Positions 56,511 to 64,000 of a stretch of 64,000 bases of DNA are shown here, one piece after another (within the stretch, counting starts at the first letter, position 1; the number at the start of each line of letters is the position of its first letter). Below the pieces are notes generated by a model. The model did not search any database. It was not told where the DNA came from and saw only the letters and a list, made by a program, of their open reading frames with translations. Source of the DNA: DAOMNO01 sp035443885 (GTDB taxonomy: Bacteria > Planctomycetota > Phycisphaerae > Phycisphaerales > SM1A02); the NCBI GenBank assembly GCA_035443885.1, contig DAOMNO010000008.1, forward strand, positions 1 to 64,000, read 5' to 3'. A program made the position numbers and the translations under genes.

Positions 56511-57683
56511 TTACTGCGCCGCTTTTTCCCAGCTCACATGCACGCGCGCCGTGGCGATGCTTCGCGGGTCGGCACGCAGCATCAGCGAACGCTTCATCGC
56601 ATCCTCGCGGCGCTTCACGATACCCTCGAACACAACCGCATTGTTTGCTTTCACGACAATCGGCTGGTCAAGATCAATCAGCGCATCGTGCAGCAGCAGT
56701 TCGACGCGATTGATCTCGGCACTTTCAAGTTCGATGGTCTGATCGCGCACTGTGGCGATGATCGTCCTGCCGCGCGCTGCGTCCGCTTCATCGACTGCCA
56801 GCCAATAGAACCGTGGGTGCAGCGCGTTTCCCTGCTTCCACACCACGCGGCGGGGCCATGCACTGCGCGTGTGTCGCGCCATCCATGGCAACGCTTCGCG
56901 ATCGCGACCCTGCATCCAGTGGCCAAGCCCTTCATAAATCGTAACGAGGTGCGGATAGCCTTCTGCATCCGCTTCGCGCAGCGCTGCAAGCTGCTCGCCC
57001 CATTCCGCTGCAACCTTGTTGCGGTTGTACGCGCCGTCGTTCGCGCCCATAAAGATGGCGAACGGCAGATTGCGCAAGCCGAGTGGCGAAGCATCATTCG
57101 GATGCCCCGCCATCATCGCAGCGGCAGCGAAGCGATCCGCCATGCGCGGCGCGAGTTGGTACACGCCGTCGCCGCCCGCAGAGTAGCCGAGCAGATACAC
57201 GCGATCAGGATCGACATCCCATGCGAGGATTGCGGATTCGATCAACCGATCGAAGAGCCGGTCGATCTCTTCGCGATGCCAGAGGTTCCACTCGTTGCTC
57301 GGCGCGCGTGGTGCAAGGTAGATGCCTTCCGTCGGTTCATACAGGCGAATCTGATTCTGCCATTGCTGATCGTTGACCTCCGCCGCCGTGCCGCCGCCGC
57401 CGTGCATGGAAATCCAGAGGCTGCGCCCGCCTTCCGGCTTCTCGCCAAAGTCTTTGCGCAGAAGTTTCATGTCATGTTCACCAGCGCGAACGAGCATGGC
57501 ATTGAGTTCCGCAGCGCGCTGCTCGCGAATCGCGGCCGCGTATTGCTCCCAGAGCTGCTGCGCGCGTTGCTCGGCTTCCGCTCGTGTGAGCGAGGCGCCA
57601 CCATCAACGCACGCAACTGCGGATGAAACACAGAAGACCGCAACCGCAGCACAGAACGAAGGAAAACACCGGCGATACTTCAT
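56511..57683 (-). CDS. exported alpha/beta-hydrolase (PHB-depolymerase-like esterase)
   Basis: A 390-residue protein with signal peptide (FPSFCAAVAVFCVSSAVA). A helical N-terminal segment precedes the hydrolase core: SLWISMHGGGGTAAEVNDQQW (oxyanion region), GIYLAPRAPSNEWNLWH, the nucleophile elbow LLGYSAGGDGVYQLA, and YEGLGHWMQGRD, which carries the likely catalytic histidine. The set fits secreted feruloyl-esterase/PHB-depolymerase-type enzymes. A small beta domain (TIIATVRDQTIELESAEINRVELLLHDALIDLDQPIVVKAN) follows. Polymer or ester substrate unknown. Leaderless-type TACACT box 6 nt upstream. Confidence 0.85.
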   Translation of the reverse strand: MKYRRCFPSFCAAVAVFCVSSAVACVDGGASLTRAEAEQRAQQLWEQYAAAIREQRAAELNAMLVRAGEHDMKLLRKDFGEKPEGGRSLWISMHGGGGTAAEVNDQQWQNQIRLYEPTEGIYLAPRAPSNEWNLWHREEIDRLFDRLIESAILAWDVDPDRVYLLGYSAGGDGVYQLAPRMADRFAAAAMMAGHPNDASPLGLRNLPFAIFMGANDGAYNRNKVAAEWGEQLAALREADAEGYPHLVTIYEGLGHWMQGRDREALPWMARHTRSAWPRRVVWKQGNALHPRFYWLAVDEADAARGRTIIATVRDQTIELESAEINRVELLLHDALIDLDQPIVVKANNAVVFEGIVKRREDAMKRSLMLRADPRSIATARVHVSWEKAAQ

Positions 57684-57689
57684 GCAGCA

Positions 57690-57695
57690 AGTGTA
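57690..57695 (-). promoter_or_regulatory. -10-like box TACACT, 6 nt before esterase gene
   Basis: Minus-strand TACACT lies 6 nt from the ATG (first base 57683). Confidence 0.45.
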
Positions 57696-57879
57696 TCGTG
57701 CACGATGGTGGCGACAGCGCGGTCGATAGCGCGGACCGCAGCCGTGCCCTCGCCGCGCACAACACGTCGATCAGCGACTCAGCGTACAACGTGGATGCGG
57801 ACATGAGTCCTACCGGCACCGTGGAGACGAAGGGGCAGATAACGAGGTGGCCGGGGCTTCAAGAAGGACCGCCGTGGCT

Positions 57880-57966
57880 ACGTGGGGCATCTGGGGGGCG
57901 GGCGGGGCATGAAATGCGGGTACGTGGAAGTCATGTGGGGGGTATGTGGGGGGCATCTGGGGGGGT
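57880..57966 (+). repeat. G-run cluster with direct repeats, quadruplex candidate
   Basis: Eight G-runs of 3-7 bases lie on the plus strand, including two near-copies of GTGGGG(GG)CATCTGGGGGG and TGTGGGGGG units. The cluster is in the 563-nt gap 57684-58246 before the aminomutase operon. The same gap also holds GGGGAC-G-GTCCCC (58046-58058), a small palindrome. No gene is convincing there. Confidence 0.6.
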
Positions 57967-58246
57967 GAAGCCCCTCTTCTGCTGGGGATTTCGCACTTCC
58001 GCTGCGGAAAAAGCCGTTCCATCGGGTATGCTGGTTCAATTGCATGGGGACGGTCCCCTGGCCTCAGTCAACCCCTGAATGGGCCGATCAAGGTGCATCA
58101 GGCGGCGTGCAGAGCCGGCGCAACCGGTCGAACGAGGGTCGTTCGCGCGTCTTGCTCGCATCTCGCTGCACAATCTGCGGCAGGCGCACGCCCGCACCGC
58201 AGCACGCACCTATCGTTGACCGTCTTCCATCCTCGGAGCGCGACAC

Positions 58247-59692
58247 ATGATTAAGAAGCAGGGCTACGTCCCCACCGAACGCGAACAGATGTTCCTCGAA
58301 GGCATTGAGGATCCGAAGTACATCCGAGAGATCATCAACGGCCTCTCGCCGTTCTTCGATGAGCGTGCGCCGGAAGACATGCTCAGCTTCTACAGCAAGG
58401 ATGAGATCGTCCAGCTTCGCGTTTTGAAGGACACGGAGCGCGATGTTGAATCTCGCATGCCGGTCAAGATCACGCGCCACTACTTTGAACTGGCCAAGAG
58501 GAGCGCTGCGATCCAGCGCATCGTGAAGGCCAGCCCGGATGAAACGCGCGATCTGGCAGGCTCGGAAGACCCTGGCTTCCAGATGGACTACAGCCCGGTG
58601 GAAGGCCTGCTGCACAAGTATGAAATGGGCCTCATGTACGTGGTCTCCACGTGCTCCGCGCACTGCCGCTTCTGCTACCGCGAAGAGTTGATCGCCCGCA
58701 AGGAGATCCAGCGGCAGGACGGCACGGTCGCCAAGAAGGGCCTCGCTCAGATTCCGGAAATCACCGAGTACATTCGCGCGCACAATCAGGCCGTCGCTCG
58801 CAACGGCGGCGTGCATCCCGAAACGGGCCGCGAAAAACTGCGAGAGATTCTCCTCTCCGGCGGCGATCCGATGGTGCTCAACAACGCCAAGCTCGGCGCG
58901 TGGCTTGCAGCTCTTGCGGAATCCGATGTTGAGTCGATCCGCATCGGCACGAAGGAAATGGCGTTCTATCCCCAGCGGTTCGACGCTGCGTTCCTCGCGA
59001 TGCTCGACCGCTTCCATGAGACGTACCCGCAGGTCGGCCTGCACATGATGGTGCACTTTGAGCATCCGGACGAGTTCCTCGCCAAGGATGAAGAAGGCAA
59101 CTACATCGAGGATTCGCAGGGCTTCAAGCAGTGGGTGCCCGCGACGGGCAAGGCGATGCGCGATCTTGTCTCGCGTGGCTGGCTCACCGTCGAAAATCAG
59201 GCTCCGATCATCAAGGGCATCAATGACGATCCGGATGCGCTGCGCATCCTGCAGCGTGAGATCAAGCGCGCCGGCGCGGAGAACCACTACTTCTTCTGCG
59301 GCCGCGACATCGTCGCGTATCGCGCGTTCAACGTACCGATCGAAACCGCGTGGAACATTCTGAACGAATCACAGAAGGGTCTGTCCGGCGTGGAGACGCA
59401 CGCGCGCCTGTCGATCACGCATTACAAGGGCAAGACTGAAGTGAACGCTGTTACCAACAAGCCCATTCCCGGCCTGGCGGGAAGCGAGAACGGCGTGGTC
59501 ATCTTCAAGATTCTGCGCAATGCGGGCACCGCAGCAGATCGTGGCAAGGTATGCATCGTCGGCAGGAATCCCAACGCCCTCTGGTTCAACGACTACGAAG
59601 ACCGCGTCCTCTTCGACGAAGCCGGTCTCTATGCCTATGACCGCGTGAAGAAGCCGACCAAGGCACCTGCGAGTGTGAGCCTGCCAGCGTGA
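58247..59692 (+). CDS. KamA-family radical-SAM 2,3-aminomutase
   Basis: A 481-residue PLP- and SAM-dependent enzyme. The radical-SAM motif is CSAHCRFC (C136, C140, C143), then SGGDPMVL. The PLP lysine is K396 in YKGKTEV, matching GGGKTPV of lysine 2,3-aminomutase. In lysine 2,3-aminomutase two aspartates bind the substrate side-chain amine. By my alignment the first is kept as D354 (CGRD), but the second is replaced near S389, with R387 nearby (RLSITHY). A non-lysine, perhaps acidic, substrate is therefore suggested. The family moves the alpha-amino group to the beta-carbon. It heads a coupled four-gene operon, with a GTGA overlap to the next gene and a CGGAG site upstream. Confidence 0.88.
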   Translation: MIKKQGYVPTEREQMFLEGIEDPKYIREIINGLSPFFDERAPEDMLSFYSKDEIVQLRVLKDTERDVESRMPVKITRHYFELAKRSAAIQRIVKASPDETRDLAGSEDPGFQMDYSPVEGLLHKYEMGLMYVVSTCSAHCRFCYREELIARKEIQRQDGTVAKKGLAQIPEITEYIRAHNQAVARNGGVHPETGREKLREILLSGGDPMVLNNAKLGAWLAALAESDVESIRIGTKEMAFYPQRFDAAFLAMLDRFHETYPQVGLHMMVHFEHPDEFLAKDEEGNYIEDSQGFKQWVPATGKAMRDLVSRGWLTVENQAPIIKGINDDPDALRILQREIKRAGAENHYFFCGRDIVAYRAFNVPIETAWNILNESQKGLSGVETHARLSITHYKGKTEVNAVTNKPIPGLAGSENGVVIFKILRNAGTAADRGKVCIVGRNPNALWFNDYEDRVLFDEAGLYAYDRVKKPTKAPASVSLPA

Positions 59693-60399
59693 TCGACAAG
59701 CGAATCGCGAGTCCGGCGGAAGCGGTCGCAGATGTGTTTGACGGCGCGACTGTGATGATCGGCGGCTTCGGCGAAGCGGGAAGCCCGATCGAACTCATCC
59801 ACGCGCTCATCGACCAGGGCGCGACGAATCTCACCGTCGTCAGCAACAACTGCGGCAGCGGCGAAGTCGGCCTCGCAGCGCTGCTCAAGGCAAGGCGAGT
59901 CTCCAAGATCATCTGCTCCTTCCCGCGCACGGCGAACTCCACGGTGTTTCCTGAGCTGTACCGCAGCGGCGCGACGAAGCTCGAACTCGTGCCGCAGGGA
60001 ACGCTGGCCGAGCGCATCCGCGCGGGCGGCGCGGGCATTCCTGCGTTCTTCACACAGACCGCCGTCGGCACGCCACTTGCAGAAGGCAAGGAAACAAGAC
60101 GATTCAACGGCCGCGACTACCTGATGGAGTATGGGCTGACGGCGGACTTCTCACTCATCAAAGCAAAGCGCGCCGATCTGCACGGCAACCTTGTGTACAA
60201 CAAGACCGCGCGGAACTTCGCACCGCTCATGGCTATGGCGGCCCGTGTAACCATCGTGCAGGCGGCAGACATTGTTGCGCCGGGCGCGATCGATCCCGAA
60301 GCGGTCATCACGCCGGGCATCTTTGTGGATCGCGTCGCCCATGTGCCGAACCCCGCACATGAGTCGGAACTGGTCGCCGCGGGAGCGTCGTACCCATGA
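59689..60399 (+). CDS. pcaI: CoA-transferase subunit A, 3-oxoadipate (PcaI) type
   Basis: A 236-residue family I CoA-transferase subunit. Motifs are ATVMIGGFGEAGSPIELIHALIDQGATNLTVVSNNCGSGEVGLAALLKARRVSKIICSFPR, VPQGTLAERIRAGGAGIPAFFT, and LHGNLVYNKTARNFAPLMAMAARVTIVQAADIV with ITPGIFVDRV. These read closest to PcaI of 3-oxoadipate:succinyl-CoA transferase, although ScoA/AtoA relatives share the fold. A GTG start overlaps the aminomutase stop (GTGA, 59689-59692), and an ATGA overlap couples it to subunit B. The symbol is by similarity; the acid activated here is inferred. Confidence 0.82.
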   Translation: MIDKRIASPAEAVADVFDGATVMIGGFGEAGSPIELIHALIDQGATNLTVVSNNCGSGEVGLAALLKARRVSKIICSFPRTANSTVFPELYRSGATKLELVPQGTLAERIRAGGAGIPAFFTQTAVGTPLAEGKETRRFNGRDYLMEYGLTADFSLIKAKRADLHGNLVYNKTARNFAPLMAMAARVTIVQAADIVAPGAIDPEAVITPGIFVDRVAHVPNPAHESELVAAGASYP

Positions 60400-61073
60400 G
60401 CGCAACGGAAACAACCGTCGGCTGGACGCGCGATGAGATGGCACGCCGCGTGGCGCAGGACATTCCAGATGGCTCCTACGTCAACCTCGGCATCGGCATT
60501 CCTGAACTCGTCGCGCGCTTCGTGCCCGAAGGCCGCGAACTGATTTATCACACCGAGAATGGCCTGCTCGGCATGGGGCCTTCGCCGGCCCCGGGGCAGG
60601 GCGATCCCGAACTCATCAACGCGGGCAAGCGTCAGGTTACAGCGATTCCCGGCGCTGCGTTCTTTCACCAGTCGGACAGCTTCGCGATGATCCGCGGCGG
60701 TCATCTCGATCTGTGCGTGCTCGGCGCACTGCAAGTTTCGCAGCATGGCGATCTTGCCAACTGGTCTACCGGCGGGCCGGACGATATTCCCGCTGTCGGC
60801 GGCGCGATGGACCTCGTCGCGGGCGTGAAGTCCATCTACGTCATCACGCAGCACTGCACGAAGACAGGCGAGCCGAAACTGGTGGAGTCATGCACGTATC
60901 CGCTCACCGGCCTGCGCGTCGTAACTCGTGTCTATACCGATCTTGCCGTCATTGACGTAACGCCTGCGGGATTCCGTCTCGTCGAACTTGCGCCGGGCGT
61001 CGACTTCAACACGGTGCAAGCATGCACCGGCGCGCCACTCCTTCCCATCGCGGAGCCAACACATCATGCCTGA
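60396..61073 (+). CDS. pcaJ: CoA-transferase subunit B, 3-oxoadipate (PcaJ) type
   Basis: A 225-residue subunit carrying the catalytic glutamate of family I CoA-transferases (E54 in YHTENGLLGMGP). It starts WTRDEMARRVAQDIPDGSYVNLGIGIPELVA, has GAAFFHQSDSFAMIRGGHLDLCVLGALQVSQHGDLANW, GGAMDLVAGVKSIYVITQHCTKTGEPKLVESCTYPLTG and VTPAGFRLVELAPG, all typical of PcaJ/ScoB. It pairs with the preceding subunit (ATGA overlap) and overlaps the aminotransferase start by 8 nt. The complex should move CoA from a donor such as succinyl-CoA to a 3-oxo acid. Confidence 0.85.
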   Translation: MSATETTVGWTRDEMARRVAQDIPDGSYVNLGIGIPELVARFVPEGRELIYHTENGLLGMGPSPAPGQGDPELINAGKRQVTAIPGAAFFHQSDSFAMIRGGHLDLCVLGALQVSQHGDLANWSTGGPDDIPAVGGAMDLVAGVKSIYVITQHCTKTGEPKLVESCTYPLTGLRVVTRVYTDLAVIDVTPAGFRLVELAPGVDFNTVQACTGAPLLPIAEPTHHA

Positions 61074-62421
61074 CACAAAGAGCGCGACTGCAACCAGCGC
61101 ACCCGCTGCACCCGCAAGCAAGAGTGCCGCACTGTATGCCCGCGCGCTGAAAGTGCTGCCCGGCGGCGTGAGCCGCAACGCCGTGCTGCGCGATCCGCAC
61201 CCCATCTACGCGGATTACGCCAAAGGCTGCCGCGTAACTGATCTCGACGGCATTCAGCGCATCGACTACGCCAACAACATGGCGTCGCTCATTCACGGGC
61301 ACGCCTGCCCCGAAATCGTAGAAGCCGTTACGGCGCAGCTTTCACGAGGCACCGCATTCACGATGGCGACCGAGGTGGAAGTCCGCTTCGCGGAACATCT
61401 CTGTGCTCGCTCGCCTTCGTTCGAGAAGATCCGCTTCGTAAACTCAGGCACGGAAGCCATCATGGTCGCGCTGAAGGCGGCGCGCGCATGGACCGAACGG
61501 CCGAAGATCGCCAAGGTCGAAGGCGCGTATCACGGCGTGTATGACTACGCGGAAGTCAGCCAGGCCCCCGATCCTTCAACATGGGGCGATCCGAATCGGC
61601 CGAACAACGTCCCGCTCGTGCACGGCACGCCAGCGTCTGCGATCAACGATGTCGTCGTCATTCCATTCAATGATGCCGACCGCGCGATTGCGATTTTGAA
61701 TGAACATGCGGACGATCTCGCCTGTGTGCTGCTCGATCTCATGCCGCATCGTGTCGGCTTGGCTCCGGCGGATGCGGCGTTCGTTCACGCGATGCGCGAG
61801 TGGACCACCCGCACCGGTGCGCTGCTCGTGCTTGATGAAGTGATTACCTTCCGCACCGAAGTCGGCGGGCTGCAGGCGCGCTACAACATGAAGCCCGATC
61901 TCACCGCGATGGGGAAAATGATCGGCGGCGGGTTCCCGATCGGCGCGGTCGCGGGCCGGGGCGACGTGCTCGATGTGATGAACCCGAAGCGCGAGGGCAA
62001 GCTGCTCTTCCCGCATTCCGGCACATTTTCCGCCAACCCGATTTCGATCACTGCGGGCCTGGCTGCGATGGAGAAGTTCGACGCTGCAGCGGCAAAGCGA
62101 CTGAATGCGATGGCAGACCGCGCGGTGCAGGGCATTGAGCAGGCCATTCGCGCCACGGGTGTAACGGCGTGCATCACCGGCGCCGGGTCGATGTTCCGCG
62201 TACACATGAAGGCGCAGCCGCCGCGGAACTATCGCGAGGCATACCAGAACGCTGATGAGAAGCGCCGGTTGTCGATGCTCCTGAGCCATCTCTTCGATGC
62301 GGGGTGCATGCTCATCAACACCGGCAGTTGGACGCTCTCCACGCCGATGACTGATGCGGAAGTGGACACACTCGTCGCAGCGATGCGGTCCGGCTTCGAG
62401 CGAATCGCCGCCGCGGGATAA
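61066..62421 (+). CDS. class III aminotransferase, HemL-like (candidate beta-transaminase)
   Basis: A 451-residue fold-type I PLP enzyme. It resembles glutamate-1-semialdehyde aminomutase and the beta-transaminases related to it: LKVLPGGVSRNAVLRDPHPIYADYAKGCRVTDLDG near 29-62, VNSGTEAIMVALKAAR (125-140), GAYHG, LLVLDEVITFR with D257, the PLP lysine K284 in GKMIGGGFPIGAVAGR, and PHSGTFSANPISITAGLAAM. No complete haem pathway is adjacent, whereas an aminomutase and CoA-transferase are, so transamination of a beta-amino acid is more likely than HemL activity. The ATG at 61066 overlaps the pcaJ-like gene by 8 nt. Confidence 0.82.
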   Translation: MPDTKSATATSAPAAPASKSAALYARALKVLPGGVSRNAVLRDPHPIYADYAKGCRVTDLDGIQRIDYANNMASLIHGHACPEIVEAVTAQLSRGTAFTMATEVEVRFAEHLCARSPSFEKIRFVNSGTEAIMVALKAARAWTERPKIAKVEGAYHGVYDYAEVSQAPDPSTWGDPNRPNNVPLVHGTPASAINDVVVIPFNDADRAIAILNEHADDLACVLLDLMPHRVGLAPADAAFVHAMREWTTRTGALLVLDEVITFRTEVGGLQARYNMKPDLTAMGKMIGGGFPIGAVAGRGDVLDVMNPKREGKLLFPHSGTFSANPISITAGLAAMEKFDAAAAKRLNAMADRAVQGIEQAIRATGVTACITGAGSMFRVHMKAQPPRNYREAYQNADEKRRLSMLLSHLFDAGCMLINTGSWTLSTPMTDAEVDTLVAAMRSGFERIAAAG

Positions 62422-62746
62422 AGCCGACATCCCGGCGCGATCTAGCTGTACCCTGCTGCGGCTCCCACTTAACGTCCGATCCCGGGCCGGCCAAGACCCG
62501 ATCGACCTCGTTTAACGCTGTTTCCACAGCACTATTTTGTTTTGCATTCTTCTCCCTTTTCACCAGGGGGTCTCGCGTCGGATTGCGTGAATGGGGGTGG
62601 AGCCGCGACGGCAAGCGCTCCCAGAACGTATCTCGCCGGTTCGACCAGACAACGACCAGCCCGAAGCGCGAGCGAGGCCGTGAAAAACCTCGCGGCAATG
62701 CATCTTCTGCGTGCGCAGCACACACGAATCGGTGATGCGTGAGGAG

Positions 62747-62778
62747 GCCCGCGGCGAATACGTCGCGGGCTTTCCTTT
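62747..62778 (+). terminator. rho-independent terminator candidate
   Basis: GCCCGCG (62747-62753) pairs with CGCGGGC (62764-62770) around a 10-nt loop, followed by TTTCCTTT. It lies about 330 nt after the aminotransferase stop. The 62422-62924 gap (about 500 nt) otherwise shows no gene. Confidence 0.6.
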
Positions 62779-62924
62779 GCGCCGCGCACGTTTCATTTTT
62801 TCTTTCACATCACCCAAGGGGAAGCCGCGCGGACTGCGTGTATGGGGCGGAGACGCGTCTCGCGGTCTCCGCTCACCGAACTTTCTCCCGTTCATCAAAA
62901 CGCTTTCTCTCAAGGAAAACAACC

Positions 62925-64000
62925 ATGTCACGCATCAACACACTCAACCTCACCTGCTCGATCTTCTCAAGCACTGTGCTTGCGTTCGCTGCCGGCGCGT
63001 TTGCCGGCGTGTGCGACAGCACGCCGCTCGCGCCCAGCGATATCGCAGCGCATGACGGCTTCGGTCACGCACTGGCCATGTCGCATAACAAGATGTTCGC
63101 CATCGTCGGCATGCCGGGCGACGACAACCAGTACGGCTTGAACGCCGGCGCTGCCTACATCTATCAGAACTTCAGCGGCTCATGGACGCAGGTGCTGAAG
63201 GTGATGCCTTCCAACCTTCAGTGGGGCGACAACTGCGGCGCTGCTGTCGATATCGACGATGACTACGCCGTCGTCGGTGCACCCCTTGCTGACGTTGCCG
63301 GTCTGAACTCCGGCCGCGTTACCGTGTATCGTCGCGGCAACCTCTTCTGGGTCGCGGATCAGTCGATCGCACCGGCAGATGGCGGTCAGAGTCACTGGTA
63401 CGGCAACGCGGTCTCCATCGGCGGCAACTTCCTTGCAGTCGGTGCGCCGTTCCATGATCTCGGCGGCAATGATTCCATCGGTCGCGTGTACCTCTACAAG
63501 CGTATCAACAACGTATGGACGCTGGACGGCACGCGCGACTTCACACCTTCCTCGCCCGCAAATGCGCAGTTCGGCGCTGCGGTGGCGGTGGCGAAGGGAC
63601 TCGGCGGCGAAGATCGCTACGCAGCGGGCGCGCCCGGCGCAACGGTCAACGGCCACGCGAATCGTGGCCGCGTGATGGTGCAGTATCGTTACAACGGCTC
63701 GCCATGGGCCTCGCCCCAGTGGCTCTCCCCCGCCGACCTCAGCGCAGGCGCACGCTTCGGCCAATCGATCGCGTTCGGCGGCGGCTATCTCTTCATCGGT
63801 GCGCCGGGCGCAACTGTCAGCGGCGTCGCGAACGCCGGCGCGGTGTACGTCTATCGCGTCTTCGTGCAGGACGGCGTGCCGTCGTACTCGCAGCTTGGCA
63901 GGATCACCGAGTTCCCCACCGCCAATCGCGAGTTCGGCTCCACCATCAGCACAAGCGGCAACGATCTCATCGTCACCGACGCCAACGGCTGGATCTACCG
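62925..64000 (+). CDS. exported FG-GAP (integrin-like beta-propeller) protein, 3' truncated
   Basis: The reading frame runs off the window end with at least 358 codons. A signal peptide (LNLTCSIFSSTVLAFAAGAFA) is followed by recurrent FG-GAP-type blades such as AHDGFGHALAMSHNKMFAIVGMPGDD, WGDNCGAAVDIDDDYAVVGAPLAD, HWYGNAVSIGGNFLAVGAPFHD and GARFGQSIAFGGGYLFIGAPGAT, each roughly 50-60 residues apart. This gives a secreted beta-propeller likely to bind ligand or calcium. An AAGGA site precedes the ATG. It lies downstream of the aminomutase operon but is separated from it by a terminator-like hairpin, so it is probably an independent gene. Confidence 0.88.
   Translation, partial: MSRINTLNLTCSIFSSTVLAFAAGAFAGVCDSTPLAPSDIAAHDGFGHALAMSHNKMFAIVGMPGDDNQYGLNAGAAYIYQNFSGSWTQVLKVMPSNLQWGDNCGAAVDIDDDYAVVGAPLADVAGLNSGRVTVYRRGNLFWVADQSIAPADGGQSHWYGNAVSIGGNFLAVGAPFHDLGGNDSIGRVYLYKRINNVWTLDGTRDFTPSSPANAQFGAAVAVAKGLGGEDRYAAGAPGATVNGHANRGRVMVQYRYNGSPWASPQWLSPADLSAGARFGQSIAFGGGYLFIGAPGATVSGVANAGAVYVYRVFVQDGVPSYSQLGRITEFPTANREFGSTISTSGNDLIVTDANGWIY

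Noticed and set aside
56391..57626. 411-codon plus-strand frame opposite the esterase
   Set aside because: It lacks any motif, whereas the minus strand has signal peptide, GYSAGG elbow and a catalytic histidine region.
58247..59692. Plain lysine 2,3-aminomutase call (kamA)
   Set aside because: Only one of the two lysine-side-chain aspartates seems conserved, so the substrate is left open.
61066..62421. hemL (glutamate-1-semialdehyde aminomutase) call
   Set aside because: The overall fold matches, but the operon context is an aminomutase plus CoA-transferase, not haem synthesis. A beta-transaminase is more likely.
1..64000. CRISPR arrays, insertion sequences, prophage or replication origin
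   Set aside because: No regularly spaced repeats, transposase, integrase, phage structural gene or DnaA-box cluster was noticed.

Overview
The window is a gene-dense, GC-rich (roughly 64% by eye) bacterial chromosome segment. Several traits suggest a planctomycete, most likely of the class Phycisphaerae: secreted VIT/vWA, TPR and FG-GAP proteins, a PadR-linked permease-prefix protein, ECF sigma factors coupled to membrane partners, vWA/ExbB/ExbD operons, a giant tricorn-type protease, and housekeeping genes (purM, rimO, argS, rmuC, coaD, ispF, ssrA) scattered singly among lineage-specific genes. This placement is inference from gene content, not a database match. No insertion sequence, prophage, CRISPR array or rRNA operon was seen.

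Layout. 0-10 kb: a PadR regulator with a palindromic operator and an unusual fusion partner, then purM, an aromatic-amino-acid-type decarboxylase, rimO, an FAD protein and argS. 10-24 kb: secreted proteins of unknown function, an ECF sigma factor coupled to a 1,329-residue VIT/vWA membrane protein, rmuC, a class IV aminotransferase, and lipoproteins including PEGA, Dabb and DsrE types. 24-30 kb: tRNA-Ser(TGA), then a six-gene minus-strand operon with ExbB, two ExbD and a vWA protein whose N terminus looks like TonB. 30-35 kb: a DUF2703-like lipoprotein, a SigZ-like sigma factor and a methyltransferase; tmRNA with a boxA-like element abutting its 5' end; a lower-GC type II restriction-modification pair; tRNA-Gln(CTG). 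35-44 kb: a dehydratase/ACP/dehydratase set, a structured leader candidate before coaD, ispF, an acyl-CoA mutase with isobutyryl-CoA-type specificity residues, and a thioredoxin-fold exported protein. 44-58 kb: tricorn-like protease, a YdeP/FdhF-type molybdoenzyme, a flippase-like membrane protein, TPR and HEAT-like secreted proteins, an MFS transporter behind a Fur-like box, and an exported esterase. 58-64 kb: a translationally coupled operon of radical-SAM 2,3-aminomutase, PcaIJ-type CoA-transferase and HemL-like aminotransferase, then the start of an FG-GAP protein that runs off the window.

The most interesting system is the 58.2-62.4 kb operon. Its gene order reads as alpha-amino acid to beta-amino acid, to beta-keto acid, to beta-ketoacyl-CoA. 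Because the CoA-transferase resembles 3-oxoadipate CoA-transferase and the aminomutase appears to lack one of the two lysine-recognising aspartates, alpha-aminoadipate or a similar acidic amino acid is a plausible substrate.

A second window-wide pattern is a TAnnnT box only 5-7 nt before the start codon of nine genes, on both strands, which suggests widespread leaderless transcription. Other genes, especially those for exported proteins, have ordinary Shine-Dalgarno sequences.
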